Shown piece by piece: positions 15,775 to 25,868 of a stretch of DNA of 64,000 bases. The notes under the pieces are model-generated. The model did not search any database, was not told the DNA's origin, and was given only the letters and a program-made list of their open reading frames with translations. Source of the DNA: Sinanaerobacter sp. ZZT-01. Its GTDB lineage: Bacteria; Bacillota; Clostridia; Peptostreptococcales; Anaerovoracaceae. Location of the stretch: positions 2,232,001-2,296,000 of the forward strand of contig NZ_CP141728.1 in NCBI RefSeq assembly GCF_035621135.1, read 5' to 3'. The translations under genes were made by a program, and so were the position numbers. The stretch's first letter is position 1. Each line of letters opens with the position of its first letter.

Positions 15775-15879
15775 GAATATAATCATGCTGTGTCAGAATA
15801 TGCATATGGCTGGTACAAGCAGGTTCGTCCACATTCGTACAACGCATATCAGACACCGTTTGAAGCTAGATTTGATTAG
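15775..15879 (+). pseudogene. C-terminal remnant of an IS3-like transposase
   Basis: A 34-codon open frame preceded by a stop at 15772 and lacking a start. It ends in GWYKQVRPHSYNAYQTPFEA-RFD, the typical YN..RPH..L/N.Y.TP.E end of IS3-family integrase-core (DDE) transposases. No other part of the element or its ends is visible. The rest of 15691-15971 shows no gene. Its place directly after the D-peptide operon suggests past insertion-sequence activity at this border. Confidence 0.65.
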
Positions 15880-15971
15880 GGTTAATTAGATGGTGGTGTT
15901 ACAAAAATGCTTGACCATTTCATGTAGTTTCTGCTGTTGTGACCTTCCTTTTTCTATAAATAACAAATCAC

Positions 15972-15999
15972 TTGACAAAGGTCTTAGATGCGATAAAAT
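15972..15999 (+). promoter_or_regulatory. Promoter of the T-box/valS transcript
   Basis: TTGACA (15972-15977) and TAAAAT (15994-15999), spacer 16 nt, about 40 nt before the T-box stem I. Confidence 0.7.
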
Positions 16000-16035
16000 A
16001 AAAGATAAGCTGTTTTACCATATGAACAGTAAAAT

Positions 16036-16281
16036 TGAATAGGACGCTGTGAAAAAGAGGAGTACCGGGAAAATGCTTTATGAGAGAACGAAATCCGTGG
16101 CTGAAAGATTTCGAAAGCCTCTGCCTTGGGAAGGTTGCTTTGGAGCGTAACAAAAAAGAGAGTCAAAGCAAGGCGAAAGCCTGCGCAGTCTTTGCGCGTC
16201 CGATGCAGCATTGCTTTGAAATAAAGGTGGTACCGCGGAAAGAATCCGTCCTTTAAGGAATATTCCTTAAAGGGCGTTTTT
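16036..16281 (+). promoter_or_regulatory. T-box riboswitch controlling valS
   Basis: The leader begins with stem I (ACGCT near 16042 pairing with AGCGT near 16145, enclosing the AGAGGAGTA element) and contains the canonical T-box AGGTGGTACCGCGG at 16225-16238, followed by an intrinsic terminator. Uncharged tRNA-Val binding would favour the antiterminator and allow valS transcription. A GTT triplet at 16134-16136 on the 3' side of the specifier region is a candidate specifier codon (Val), but the loop was assigned by eye. Confidence 0.92.
16247..16281 (+). terminator. Regulated T-box terminator
   Basis: CGTCCTTTAAGGAA (16247-16260) pairs with TTCCTTAAAGGGCG (16263-16276), followed by five T. 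The left arm overlaps the region needed for the antiterminator. Confidence 0.9.
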
Positions 16282-16343
16282 AGTTAGAAGAATAATTTCA
16301 AAGAAAAGGAATCATAAATAGGAAGAAAAGAGAGGATTGCCAG

Positions 16344-19031
16344 ATGGAAAAAAACTTAGCCAAGACTTACAGTCCAAAAGAATTTGAGGATCGAATCTAT
16401 CAGGATTGGGAAAACAGCGGTGCATTTCACGCTGAAAGAGATGAAAATAAAAAGCCGTTTACCATTGTTATGCCGCCGCCAAACATCACGGGCCAGCTGC
16501 ACATGGGACATGCGCTAGATCAGACCTTGCAGGACGTTTTGACGCGCTTTAAGAGAATGCAAGGCTATTGTGCACTTTGGCTTCCGGGAACGGACCATGC
16601 CAGCATTGCAACAGAAGTTAAGGTTGTCGAAAAGCTGCGTGCAGAAGAAGGAAAGACAAAAGAAGAAATCGGGCGAGAAGAGTTTTTAAAGAGAGCCTGG
16701 GCATGGAAGAAGGAGTATGGCGAACGAATTGAGAATCAGATTCGAAAGCTCGGAAGTTCGTGCGATTGGGAAAGAGAACGCTTTACGATGGATGAAGGCT
16801 GTAGTCAGGCTGTCTTAGAGCAGTTTGTGCGCTTATATGAGAAGGGCTTGATTTACAAAGGGAGCCGTATTATTAATTGGTGTCCGGAATGTAAAACCTC
16901 TTTGTCCGATGCAGAAGTAGAGCATGAAGATAAAAATGGAAAATATTGGTATTTTCGTTATCCGGGTGAAGACGGAGGGGAAGGTGTCGTTGTGGCAACT
17001 TCACGGCCGGAGACTATGTTCGGTGATGTAGCGATCGCTGTAAATCCAAGCGATGAACGATACCAGGATATCGTGGGGAAAAAAGTGATTCTTCCACTCG
17101 TAGGACGCGCGATTCCGGTGATTGCTGACCCATATCCGGATCCCGAGAAAGGAACCGGCGCGGTTAAAATTACACCGGCGCACGACCCGAATGACTTTGA
17201 AGTGGGCGAACGTCATAATCTGGAGAATTTGACTTGCATCAACGAAGATGCAACGATGAACCATGAAGCCGGAAAATATGAAGGCATGAGTCGTTACGAA
17301 TGCAGGAAGGCTTGGGTTTCCGATTTGGAAAGTGCGGGTTTCCTTGTAAAAACAGAAGAGAAGGTCATTCCGTCCGGTGAATGCTACCGCTGTCATACCG
17401 TGGTAGAGCCGATGGTGAGTGATCAGTGGTTTGTCGCGATGGAAGAGCTTGCAAAGCCTGCGATTGAAGCCGCGAAAACAAAGGCACTTACACACGTTCC
17501 GGACCGTTTTGAAAAAATTTACTTGCACTGGTTGGAAGAAATTCGAGACTGGTGTATTTCCAGACAGCTTTGGTGGGGCCACCGTATCCCTGCATATTAC
17601 TGCGACGATTGCGGAGCGCTCATGGTTTCAAAAGAAGCGCCTGAAAGCTGCAGCAAGTGCAACAGTACACACCTCCATCAGGACGAAGATGTGCTGGATA
17701 CTTGGTTTAGTTCCGCGCTGTGGCCATTTTCAACCCTAGGCTGGCCGAATGAAACCGAAGATTTAAAATACTTCTACCCGACTGATGTTCTTGTTACCGG
17801 ATATGATATCATTTTCTTCTGGGTTGTCCGTATGGTATTTTCCGGTCTTGATGTGATGGGTGAAGTGCCGTTTAAATATGTATATGTACATGGACTGGTT
17901 CGGGATGCCGAAGGCAGAAAGATGAGCAAATCACTTGGAAATGGCATTGACCCGCTGGAAATCATCGACCAGTTTGGTGCAGATGCACTGCGTTTCATGC
18001 TGATGACAGGCATTACACCGGGCAATGATATGCGCTTTCAGACAGATAAACTGGAATCGAGCCGGAACTTTGCAAATAAGCTTTGGAATGCCTCACGTTT
18101 TGTAATCATGAACCTGCAGGATGAAGACGGAAACTTGAGAGCAATGGAAGCAGAGAAAAAAGGCTTACCGAAGATTGCATTAAGAGAAGAAGACAAGTGG
18201 ATTCTCTCTAAAATAAATGCCGCGGCAAAAGAGATTACTGCGAACATGGAACGGTTTGAGCTGTCCTTAGGCGCACAGAAGATTTACGAATTGATTTGGA
18301 ATGAATATTGCGACTGGTATATTGAGCTTGTGAAAGCAAGACTCTATGGTGATGATGAAGAGGACAAGAAGGTTGCCCGCTTTGTTCTCGTGAGAGCACT
18401 GAAAGATATGTTAAAGCTTCTACATCCGTTTATGCCGTTTATTACCGAGGAAATTTGGAGCTTCCTTCCACGAGAAGACGATGCAGAGAAATTCCTTATG
18501 GGCGAGAACTGGCCGGTTTACAGTGAGGAACTGGCATTTGAAGAAGAAGTGGAGAATTTAGAGCTTACAATGGATGTGATTCGCAGCATCCGTAACATTC
18601 GTGCGGAAGCAGAAGCGGCACCTTCAAAGAAGCTGCATGCGGTTATCTTCGCTTCTGGCAAAGAGAAGGACTATTTAAAGAGTACGGAACGTCACATAAA
18701 AAGCATTGCCAATATTGTAGAAATACATTATATCCATGATCGTGCGGAGATTCCGGAAGAAGTGATGTCTGCGGTTATAAATCGTGTGGAAATTTTTATT
18801 CCGCTGGATGATCTTTTGGATTATAAAGCAGAATTAGAGCGTTTACAAAAAGAAAAGAAACGGCTGACCGGCGAAGTAGCACGTGTGAAAGGTAAACTTT
18901 CTAATGAAGGCTTTGTAAGTAAAGCACCGGAAGCAGTCATTTCCGCAGAGAGAGAGAAGATGCAAAAATATGAGGATATGCTGGAAAAAGTGATCGCACG
19001 TCTCACATTGGTGGAAAAGAAATTATCATGA
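16344..19031 (+). CDS. valS: Valyl-tRNA synthetase
   Basis: An 895-residue class I aminoacyl-tRNA synthetase charging tRNA-Val. HIGH motif HMGH at residues 53-56 in [21 protein letters not shown] at about 526, a central editing (CP1) domain and a C-terminal coiled-coil arm (about 815-895) typical of ValRS are all present. Zinc-knuckle-like Cys pairs occur in [17 protein letters not shown] and the CDDCGAL...CSKC segment. It is controlled by the upstream T-box. It overlaps folC by the ATGA stop/start, an arrangement common in clostridia. Confidence 0.97.
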   Translation: MEKNLAKTYSPKEFEDRIYQDWENSGAFHAERDENKKPFTIVMPPPNITGQLHMGHALDQTLQDVLTRFKRMQGYCALWLPGTDHASIATEVKVVEKLRAEEGKTKEEIGREEFLKRAWAWKKEYGERIENQIRKLGSSCDWERERFTMDEGCSQAVLEQFVRLYEKGLIYKGSRIINWCPECKTSLSDAEVEHEDKNGKYWYFRYPGEDGGEGVVVATSRPETMFGDVAIAVNPSDERYQDIVGKKVILPLVGRAIPVIADPYPDPEKGTGAVKITPAHDPNDFEVGERHNLENLTCINEDATMNHEAGKYEGMSRYECRKAWVSDLESAGFLVKTEEKVIPSGECYRCHTVVEPMVSDQWFVAMEELAKPAIEAAKTKALTHVPDRFEKIYLHWLEEIRDWCISRQLWWGHRIPAYYCDDCGALMVSKEAPESCSKCNSTHLHQDEDVLDTWFSSALWPFSTLGWPNETEDLKYFYPTDVLVTGYDIIFFWVVRMVFSGLDVMGEVPFKYVYVHGLVRDAEGRKMSKSLGNGIDPLEIIDQFGADALRFMLMTGITPGNDMRFQTDKLESSRNFANKLWNASRFVIMNLQDEDGNLRAMEAEKKGLPKIALREEDKWILSKINAAAKEITANMERFELSLGAQKIYELIWNEYCDWYIELVKARLYGDDEEDKKVARFVLVRALKDMLKLLHPFMPFITEEIWSFLPREDDAEKFLMGENWPVYSEELAFEEEVENLELTMDVIRSIRNIRAEAEAAPSKKLHAVIFASGKEKDYLKSTERHIKSIANIVEIHYIHDRAEIPEEVMSAVINRVEIFIPLDDLLDYKAELERLQKEKKRLTGEVARVKGKLSNEGFVSKAPEAVISAEREKMQKYEDMLEKVIARLTLVEKKLS

Positions 19032-20371
19032 TGACATATGAACAAACATTAGAAAAGATACACGAATTTGGAAGATTTGGAAGTAAATTAGGATTAGAAC
19101 GGATGCGTACACTTATGGCTTATTTGGGAAATCCACAGGATTATCTCAAAGTGATTCACGTAGCCGGAACGAACGGGAAAGGGTCGGTTTGCCGTTACCT
19201 TTATTCCGTATTGTTGGAGCATGGATATAGGGCGGGGTTATATACCTCTCCCTATATTGAGAAATTTACAGAGCGTATTGAAAGAAATGGCGAGCCTATT
19301 TCTGAAAAAGATTTAAGCATTTGTACGGCGGAAGTATTGACGCAGACAGAAAAATTAATTCAGGATGGATTTGAATCACCGACGGAGTTTGAAATAATTA
19401 CAGCAATTGCTTTTCTTTACTTTTGGAAGAAAAAAGTAGACTATGTTGTACTGGAAGTTGGATTGGGAGGAAAAGGCGATTCGACAAATATTGTGAAAAA
19501 GCCTCTTGCCGCGGTGATTACTTCGATTTCTTTTGATCATATGGAATATTTAGGTGATACTTTGGAGAAAATTGCTTATGAGAAAGCCGGGATTATAAAA
19601 GAGAAGGTCCCCGTTATAAGTAATGTGAAGGATCGTAATGCTTCGAAAGCAATTGCTTCTATTGCAAAAAACAAGCATGCACCTTTTTATGATCTTGCAG
19701 ATCGCAATTCCGTTTCAAAAGACTGTACGATTCAAAATGTGAGCTTGAATCGCACAACAATGGATAGTTACCATTTTTCTGCAAAGATAATGGATACTGT
19801 TTATGATGATATAGCATTGACAATGATTGGTGAACACCAAGTGGAAAACGCTCTGTGTGCTTTGACAGCCCTTGAAATCCTGAAAAAGGAGCATATAATA
19901 GATCTATCAAAACAAATGATTTTACAGGGTATGAAAAAGGCGAAGCAGATAGGCAGATTTGAGGTATTGCAGAAGAAACCTTATGTGATTATCGACGGCG
20001 CACATAATGATGATGGAGCAAAAGCGCTTTCCAATGCTTTGCGAAAGCACTTTTCGGGAAGAAGGATTTTGCTTATTATCGGGATGCTGGCCGATAAAGA
20101 AATCGATAAAATGATTTCTGATTTTGCGGATACCGGAGCTGTTTTGGTTGCAACACAGCCGGATAATCCAAGAAAATTGAATGCAGAAGATTTATGCCTT
20201 AAAATAAAAAGAGCGGGTTTTCATTGTGTATTTGCCGGGTTACCGGAAGAGGCCGTGCGGTATGCAAAAAAGAAGCAAGACAATTTTGATGCGATTGTAT
20301 TTGCCGGCTCATTATATTTAATTGGTAATATTAGGGAGATGTGGAATCATGAAGAATACGAACGCGCATAA
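19028..20371 (+). CDS. folC: Folylpolyglutamate synthase / dihydrofolate synthase
   Basis: A 447-residue Mur-ligase-family enzyme that adds glutamate to dihydropteroate or folates in the cytoplasm. The P-loop GTNGKGSV (about residues 47-54), [13 protein letters not shown] (folate loop) and SFDHMEYLG are conserved, and the C-terminal domain holds the [10 protein letters not shown] segment. The start is either ATG 19028 or the next codon; both overlap the valS stop, so the two genes are co-translated. Length is normal. Confidence 0.94.
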   Translation: MMTYEQTLEKIHEFGRFGSKLGLERMRTLMAYLGNPQDYLKVIHVAGTNGKGSVCRYLYSVLLEHGYRAGLYTSPYIEKFTERIERNGEPISEKDLSICTAEVLTQTEKLIQDGFESPTEFEIITAIAFLYFWKKKVDYVVLEVGLGGKGDSTNIVKKPLAAVITSISFDHMEYLGDTLEKIAYEKAGIIKEKVPVISNVKDRNASKAIASIAKNKHAPFYDLADRNSVSKDCTIQNVSLNRTTMDSYHFSAKIMDTVYDDIALTMIGEHQVENALCALTALEILKKEHIIDLSKQMILQGMKKAKQIGRFEVLQKKPYVIIDGAHNDDGAKALSNALRKHFSGRRILLIIGMLADKEIDKMISDFADTGAVLVATQPDNPRKLNAEDLCLKIKRAGFHCVFAGLPEEAVRYAKKKQDNFDAIVFAGSLYLIGNIREMWNHEEYERA

Positions 20372-21272
20372 AGTATTGTTAATATACAATCCAAAGGCCG
20401 GAAACGGGATGTTTAAAAATAGTTTGGATTTGATTATTGAGCAATTTCAAAAAAAGGATATGCAGATTATTCCGATTCGTGCGGATAAACCGGACTTTTT
20501 ATCGGAGGTATTTCGTGATCTTGAGAAGAAGAAATATAGGAAAGTGATTGCAGCAGGCGGAGACGGAACCATTAATGTGGTGGTGAATGCGATGTTGAAC
20601 AATAAAATTGATTTACCTTTAGCTATTTTTCCTGCGGGTACAGCAAATGATTTTGCGTATTATTTTGATATCCCCCACGAAATTGAACAGATGATCGAAG
20701 TAGCCTTGGATGAAAAATATACCTTTGCTGATGTGGGACGCGTTAATGAGAAATATTTTATAAATGTTGCAGCAATGGGATTTTTAGTGGATGTAAGTCA
20801 AAAAACTGACCCGAATATAAAAAATACATTGGGAGTGATTTCCTACTATTTAAAAGGAGTTTCGGAAATTCCGAACCTTCGTCCGATTCAGATAAAAATC
20901 ACCAGTGAAGAATATACAGCGCAGGAAAAGATATACTTTATGCTGGTTATGAATGGGCGCTCAGCCGGAGGCTTTAAGAGAATTGCACCAACTGCTGAGA
21001 TTAACGATGGACTATTAGATGTTATGCTATTTCGAGAGATGCCGATTATTGATCTGCCGCCTCTGTTAATTAATGTTTTAACTGGCCAGCATATAGAAAA
21101 TAAAAATGTGGTTGCGTTTAAAACGAAGAAGTTGTTTATAGAATCGGATCAGCAGGTAGGAACGGACGTTGATGGAGAAAAGGGCGTGGAATTTCCTTTG
21201 GATATTGAAGTGATTCCGCAATGCCTGCGAATCAATACGATTCATGATAATATGGAGGGCGCAAAATGGTAA
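20349..21272 (+). CDS. Diacylglycerol/lipid kinase family protein (DagK/YegS type)
   Basis: A 307-residue kinase of the diacylglycerol kinase catalytic-domain family. It shows the N-terminal LIYNPKAGNG, the nucleotide loop AAGGDGTINVVVNAM and PAGTANDFAYYF, and a C-terminal beta-sandwich ending with TDVDGEKG. It would phosphorylate diacylglycerol or a related lipid at the inner membrane face. ATG 20349 (AGGGAG 10 nt upstream) is chosen; the frame is open further upstream inside folC. It overlaps the folC end by 23 nt, so it belongs to the same transcript. Confidence 0.88.
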   Translation: MKNTNAHKVLLIYNPKAGNGMFKNSLDLIIEQFQKKDMQIIPIRADKPDFLSEVFRDLEKKKYRKVIAAGGDGTINVVVNAMLNNKIDLPLAIFPAGTANDFAYYFDIPHEIEQMIEVALDEKYTFADVGRVNEKYFINVAAMGFLVDVSQKTDPNIKNTLGVISYYLKGVSEIPNLRPIQIKITSEEYTAQEKIYFMLVMNGRSAGGFKRIAPTAEINDGLLDVMLFREMPIIDLPPLLINVLTGQHIENKNVVAFKTKKLFIESDQQVGTDVDGEKGVEFPLDIEVIPQCLRINTIHDNMEGAKW

Positions 21273-21700
21273 AGATTAATGAGACAAAAGACTATCTTCC
21301 CGTTATGGAATTATTTTTGAAAAATGATTTGGAGATGGACGAGGAAGAATTGATTTCTCCGAATATTCTTCATTGCTGGAAAGCGGAGACAGAAGAAAAT
21401 CTGTTAATCGGTGGTTGTGTTTTGGCTTATTTTGAAGGAGAATATATCATAGACGGAATTGCCGTAGAAGAACCGTACCGCAAAAGTGGTACGGCAAAAG
21501 CCTTATTGAATCAAGCGGTGGAAAAAGCAAGGCAGCTCGGAGCAAAGCAGATTTTTTTAGTGGCACGTGCTCCGGAATTTTTCCGAAAACAAGGGTTTCA
21601 AAATGTTGGATGGGATGAGCCACCTGCGTTTTTCGATTGCTATACCTGTCCTCAGCGTGGACAAAAATGTTTTCCGGAAGTGATGAAGCTTGTTCTTTAA
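21266..21700 (+). CDS. GNAT-family N-acetyltransferase
   Basis: A 144-residue GNAT protein with the acetyl-CoA motif A region IDGIAVEEPYRKSGTAKALLNQAVEKA and the later FRKQGFQNVGW. The tail carries a Cys cluster (CYTCPQRGQKC) that could bind metal. Substrate unknown. It starts 7 nt inside the lipid kinase gene and its stop overlaps, on the opposite strand, the stop of the MATE gene. Confidence 0.8.
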   Translation: MVKINETKDYLPVMELFLKNDLEMDEEELISPNILHCWKAETEENLLIGGCVLAYFEGEYIIDGIAVEEPYRKSGTAKALLNQAVEKARQLGAKQIFLVARAPEFFRKQGFQNVGWDEPPAFFDCYTCPQRGQKCFPEVMKLVL

Positions 21701-23052
21701 ACTTCCAAAACTCGCCTCCATCTTCCTTTGAAATAATATACGGCAAAGCAGAGCATACAGCCTAACCAGGAAAGAACATAGGCATAAAAAATAACGGACA
21801 CATCAGTGTATTTTGAAGAGAGCAACCAAATGAGAAAAATTCTAAGAATACACATATTACCGGTAATGATCAGCATAGAAGGCAAAGAGTAGCCGGCACC
21901 GCTGATCGTGCCGCTGAAAACATGAATCATAGCTAAAAGAAAGTAAAAAGGAACCATGTTCTGTATAATGAGAGCACAGAACTTTAGAACCTCCGGCTCT
22001 CTCGTAAAAATTTGAAAGACAAAATTACCTGTTATGTAAAAAAGAGAAGACATAAAGATACATAGACCGCAGTTCATCAGCATGCAGACTCGCACGCCCT
22101 GATAGACGCGGTCTGTTTTTTTTGCACCGACATTTTGTCCCGTGTAAGTAGTCATTGCCAGACCAAAACTTAAAATAGGAAGAATTAAAAAGCCATCTAA
22201 TTTGCTGAAAATACCCCAGCCTGCCATAGCAGTGGCACCGAATTTATTAATATAAGCCTGGATAATGACGTTAGAAAGACTAATCACCATCTGCTGGATT
22301 CCGGTAGGAATTCCCAATAATAAAATACGTTTTAGCCTAATTGGATATATTTTTAAAGCTTTAAGATCCAGTCGGAAGTTTTCTTTCGATAAAACCAGCT
22401 TTCTTACTACGAGAAATGCAGCAATTGATTGAGAAATAAGTGTTGCAAGTGCAACACCCATGACATTGAGGTGAAATACCACTACAAACAGGAGGTCTAA
22501 AATGATGTTAATGATGCTTGCTGCACCCAAATAATAGAGTGGTGTTTTTGAATCACCAACCGCTCGGAGGAGTGCTGCTCCCATGTTATAAATTAATAGA
22601 AAAAAGATTCCGGAGAAAAAGATTTTAAGATAGATAGAAGCCTGTGAAAACACAGAGCTTGGGGTGTGAATCCAGGTTAAAATCGGATCAGCCATAAAAA
22701 CGCCTAAAACGGACAAAAAAAATCCGAACAGTATGGTGAATACAGCGGCTGTTTGAAGCGTTTCTTGTACATATACTTCTTTTTCTGCACCAAAATATTG
22801 GGAGATGACGACTCCGGCACCTATCGTCAGTCCCATAAAAAGCGCAATTAAAACATTGATGATGGAAGTGCTTGATCCAACGGCAGCAAGCGCATAGCTT
22901 CCGATGAAATTCCCCACGACGATGGAGTCGACTGTATTATATAATTGTTGAAATAGATTTCCTAGAATCAGCGGAAAAGAAAAAAGAAGGAGCTGTTTCC
23001 AGATCACTCCTTTTGTCATAAGTGTAGTATTAGATTGTTTGTTCTGTTCCAT
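21697..23052 (-). CDS. MATE-family efflux transporter
   Basis: A 451-residue protein of about 12 membrane segments in two related halves, each with the family's PLILGNLFQQLYNTVDSIVVG-type opening. MATE proteins export cationic drugs or metabolites using Na+ or H+ gradients. The N-terminus (MEQNKQSNTTLMTKGVIWKQ) is short and cytoplasmic. It converges on the acetyltransferase gene and follows the FAH-fold gene on the same strand by 24 nt, probably as one transcript. Confidence 0.9.
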   Translation of the reverse strand: MEQNKQSNTTLMTKGVIWKQLLLFSFPLILGNLFQQLYNTVDSIVVGNFIGSYALAAVGSSTSIINVLIALFMGLTIGAGVVISQYFGAEKEVYVQETLQTAAVFTILFGFFLSVLGVFMADPILTWIHTPSSVFSQASIYLKIFFSGIFFLLIYNMGAALLRAVGDSKTPLYYLGAASIINIILDLLFVVVFHLNVMGVALATLISQSIAAFLVVRKLVLSKENFRLDLKALKIYPIRLKRILLLGIPTGIQQMVISLSNVIIQAYINKFGATAMAGWGIFSKLDGFLILPILSFGLAMTTYTGQNVGAKKTDRVYQGVRVCMLMNCGLCIFMSSLFYITGNFVFQIFTREPEVLKFCALIIQNMVPFYFLLAMIHVFSGTISGAGYSLPSMLIITGNMCILRIFLIWLLSSKYTDVSVIFYAYVLSWLGCMLCFAVYYFKGRWRRVLEV

Positions 23053-23076
23053 TTTTATTAACTCCTGTTTCTTATA

Positions 23077-23979
23077 TTATTTTATTGTATTTTTTAAAAT
23101 TCCTATTTTTTCAATTTCGCATTCAACGACATCACCGGGGTGCAGCCATTTTGGAGGCTGAAAGCCCATTCCGACACCTGCTGGTGTTCCCATAGCAATC
23201 ACTGTGCCAGCCTTTAAGGTCATTCCTTGGGACAGTTCGTGAATGACATAGGCGATATCAAAGATTAAGGCGGCGGTTGAGCTGTTTTGACGCAGTTCTC
23301 CGTTTACACGGGAACAGATTTTTAAATTGGGCGGCGAAATGATTTCATCCGAAGTGGTAATGCATGGACCCATAGGCAGAAAACCATCCAAACTTTTTCC
23401 AAAGTACCATTGCTTGTGCCGTGTTTGCAGATTTCTTGCGCTGACATCGTTAATAATCGTATAACCAAAGACGTAATCATAGGCGTCTTCTTTTTTGATC
23501 TGAAAAGCATTTTTTCCGATAATGACAGACAGCTCTGCTTCATAATCCAAACTATCAACGATGCTGCTGTGAGATGAGATTGCACATTCGGTTCCGATGG
23601 CTTGATTTACCCGTTTTGAGAAGTAAATAGGATACGAGCGTTCGCCTCCGAAGGCTTCCGCCTTGTAACGTGCGGATTCTTCTGCATGAGCCATATAGTT
23701 GATACCAAGGCAGATCACGTCTTGATTCGGCTTTGGTATGGGTGCGCAAATGGCTGCATCGGAAAGTGCAATACAGTTTTCGGATACGTTTTCTGGCAGA
23801 AAATCCAAAGAAATGGATTCTTTCAGCATAGAAAATTCATCTTCGGTAGCATCTGTAATAAATTGATTCATATCTTTATGAGAAAGTCCCAATGCAGAAA
23901 TTGGGATCAATGTTTTCTGGTCTTTTTTTAGAACTGCAACAAATTCTTCTTTTTCATTTCTTATGGTAAATAGCTTCAT
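23077..23979 (-). CDS. Fumarylacetoacetate hydrolase family protein
   Basis: A 300-residue FAH-fold enzyme. The catalytic C-terminal domain contains the metal-ligand motif LDYEAELSVIIG and GYTIINDVSARN, and ends with AMGTPAGVGMGFQPPKWLHPGD. Relatives hydrolyse or decarboxylate acylpyruvates, or act on catabolic diketo acids; the true substrate here is unknown. No aromatic catabolic genes are nearby. Start ATG 23979 has GGAGAT upstream. Confidence 0.88.
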   Translation of the reverse strand: MKLFTIRNEKEEFVAVLKKDQKTLIPISALGLSHKDMNQFITDATEDEFSMLKESISLDFLPENVSENCIALSDAAICAPIPKPNQDVICLGINYMAHAEESARYKAEAFGGERSYPIYFSKRVNQAIGTECAISSHSSIVDSLDYEAELSVIIGKNAFQIKKEDAYDYVFGYTIINDVSARNLQTRHKQWYFGKSLDGFLPMGPCITTSDEIISPPNLKICSRVNGELRQNSSTAALIFDIAYVIHELSQGMTLKAGTVIAMGTPAGVGMGFQPPKWLHPGDVVECEIEKIGILKNTIK

Positions 23980-24129
23980 ATTTCATCTCCTTGATAATTG
24001 GAAGATATTTTATACACACAGTGTACCACAAAAAATTAATAGGAAAAAGTGCTTTGCAGTTTTCTTTGCATAAGCTGAGTAAAAACAGAATAGAATGCAA
24101 TAGAAGCTTTTAGAAAGGAATGTAATATT

Positions 24130-24936
24130 ATGAGGGTATTATCAAAATTCCCTAAGCTGGCTTTCTTATTATGCGGGCTAATTATAGTCATGGCAGCAGT
24201 TTCCGTATCCGTTTTTCATTTTCCGGTTGCAATCGGGGTAGATCGTCAATTGCCGATTTATTCAGTGGATACCTCCGAAAAAAAGGTGGCGATCAGTTTT
24301 GACGCTTCTTGGGGGAACGAGCATACAAAGCCGATCTTAGAGATATTAAAAGAGCATCAAGTCAAGACAACCTTTTTTCTAGTCAGTCTTTGGGTTGATA
24401 AATATCCGGACGATGTCGCAGAGATCGCGAAAAATGGACATGAGATTGGAAATCATTCATCTACACATCCGGATATGGCAAAGCTTTCTGAGGAACAGAT
24501 GAAAGAGGAGCTTTCCGATTTAGCGGGTAAAGTAGAGAAAATAACAGGAAGCAGACCTGTGCTTTTCCGCCCTCCTTTTGGTTCTTATAACAACAATGTA
24601 ATCGAAACCTGTGAAAAAGAAGGTTACCATGTCATTCAGTGGGATGTTGACAGTTTAGACTGGAAAAATATCAGTACAAACCAGATCGTAGAGAGAGTGA
24701 CACGTAATGTAAAACCAGGATCGATTGTGTTGTTTCACAACAATGCAGAACACGTTGAGGAATATTTGCCGATTATTTTAGATAGATTACAGGAAGACGG
24801 ATATAAAATTGTTCCTGTAGGAGAGATTATTTATCAAAAAGGATATCACATTGACCACGCAGGAAAACAAGTTCTTGAGCAAAGTGGAAAGGTTAAGCGT
24901 GATGCAGAGGAAAGTAAATCGTCCGTTACGGAATAA
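24130..24936 (+). CDS. Polysaccharide deacetylase, PdaB-like (sporulation type)
   Basis: A 268-residue CE4 deacetylase anchored by an N-terminal membrane segment (residues 10-30). The catalytic block is SFDASWGNE (PdaB-type variant of TFDDG), then NHSSTHPDM, RPPFGSYNNNV, DVDSLDW and FHNNAEH. PdaB-type enzymes act on peptidoglycan in the spore envelope, which suits the presence of SpoIIM in this window. The gene is followed 22 nt later by the OB-fold protein gene. Confidence 0.88.
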   Translation: MRVLSKFPKLAFLLCGLIIVMAAVSVSVFHFPVAIGVDRQLPIYSVDTSEKKVAISFDASWGNEHTKPILEILKEHQVKTTFFLVSLWVDKYPDDVAEIAKNGHEIGNHSSTHPDMAKLSEEQMKEELSDLAGKVEKITGSRPVLFRPPFGSYNNNVIETCEKEGYHVIQWDVDSLDWKNISTNQIVERVTRNVKPGSIVLFHNNAEHVEEYLPIILDRLQEDGYKIVPVGEIIYQKGYHIDHAGKQVLEQSGKVKRDAEESKSSVTE

Positions 24937-24958
24937 AAAATGACAAGGGGGAAGAAAA

Positions 24959-25570
24959 GTGGAAAACGGCTTAGAGACAAACAGTGTGGAATTATTGGGG
25001 ACCATATTAAGCGATGCGGTATTCAGCCATAAATCTTATGGGGAGATGTTCTATTGTTTTATGTTGGGAGTGGAACGAAAAAGTGGCTATCAGGATGAGA
25101 TACAAGTAATCGTATCCGAACGCCTTATTTGGAAAACTCCTTTTTCTGTAGGACAGAGGGCTCATATTGTAGGACAGATACGTACCTATAATGAAGCGGC
25201 AGAGGGAAGGAATCGGCTGAATGTGGTTGTTTTTACAAGGGAATTTCGTATTGATGAGGAAAGCAAAGAGGATGAAAACCGTGTTTTTCTCGAGGGATTT
25301 GTATGCAAGGTGCCGATTGGCAGAGTTTCTCCTTTAGGCAGAGAGATTTGTGACATCATGCTTGCCGTTAACCGAATGTATAACAAATCGGATTACATAC
25401 CTTGTATAGCATGGGGGAGAAATGCAGGATATACAAGTAAATTAGAGGTCGGGAGTAAGCTTTGCATTACCGGACGGATCCAGAGTCGAGAGTATCGTAA
25501 AAAGGATGAAGAAGGTAATGTAACCATAAAAACAGCCTATGAGGTTTCAATTCTTAAGATTGAAGCATAA
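24959..25570 (+). CDS. SSB-like protein with two OB folds
   Basis: A 203-residue protein that appears to contain two single-stranded-DNA-binding-like OB folds (about 8-95 and 105-202). The second resembles PriB/SSB-type domains (IPCIAWGRNAGYTSKLEVGSKLCITGRIQSREY). It lacks the acidic PF tail of canonical SSB, so it is unlikely to be the housekeeping SSB. GTG 24959 follows GGGGGAAG at good spacing. Role in DNA processing is inferred from fold only. Confidence 0.7.
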   Translation: MENGLETNSVELLGTILSDAVFSHKSYGEMFYCFMLGVERKSGYQDEIQVIVSERLIWKTPFSVGQRAHIVGQIRTYNEAAEGRNRLNVVVFTREFRIDEESKEDENRVFLEGFVCKVPIGRVSPLGREICDIMLAVNRMYNKSDYIPCIAWGRNAGYTSKLEVGSKLCITGRIQSREYRKKDEEGNVTIKTAYEVSILKIEA

Positions 25571-25594
25571 ATTCTTATTTTATTAAATTTAATT

Positions 25595-25627
25595 AACAGC
25601 TTCTGCAGCAAACAGGAGCTGTTTTTA
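25595..25627 (+). terminator. Terminator after the SSB-like gene
   Basis: AACAGCTTCTG (25595-25605) pairs with CAGGAGCTGTT (25613-25623) with one G-T pair, then a T run. Confidence 0.85.
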
Positions 25628-25685
25628 TTATGTCGGAGGAGGTTTCTTAAAATAAGGTGTAAAATAAGATAAATATAGAAATCTA

Positions 25686-25747
25686 AAATAACAGCAGACA
25701 GAATGCGTATACTAAATAGAATATGCTATCAGTGCCTGCTGTTATTT
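25686..25747. other. Long inverted repeat / hairpin upstream of plsX
   Basis: AAATAACAGCAG (25686-25697) is exactly complementary to CTGCTGTTATTT (25736-25747). The 38-nt interior can also pair (GCGTAT near 25704 with ATATGC near 25721). No T-tract follows in either direction strong enough for a classical terminator. It may be a structured small RNA, a small repeat element or a processing site. Confidence 0.5.
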
Positions 25748-25790
25748 CATTGTGGCAATGATGGAATTTAGACATTTTTTTTTTGGAAAA

Positions 25791-25819
25791 TTGCAATTAA
25801 CATGGCTTTGTGATATATT
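25791..25819 (+). promoter_or_regulatory. Promoter of the plsX operon
   Basis: TTGCAA (25791-25796) and TATATT (25814-25819), spacer 17 nt, 50 nt before plsX. Confidence 0.6.
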
Positions 25820-25868
25820 TTATAGTTGTGAGAATTACAATTTCCTGGATGAAAAGGAGTAGAAGTGA

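Noticed and set aside
17001-17582. Minus-strand open frame of 193 codons inside valS
   Set aside because: Antisense shadow of a highly conserved synthetase gene.
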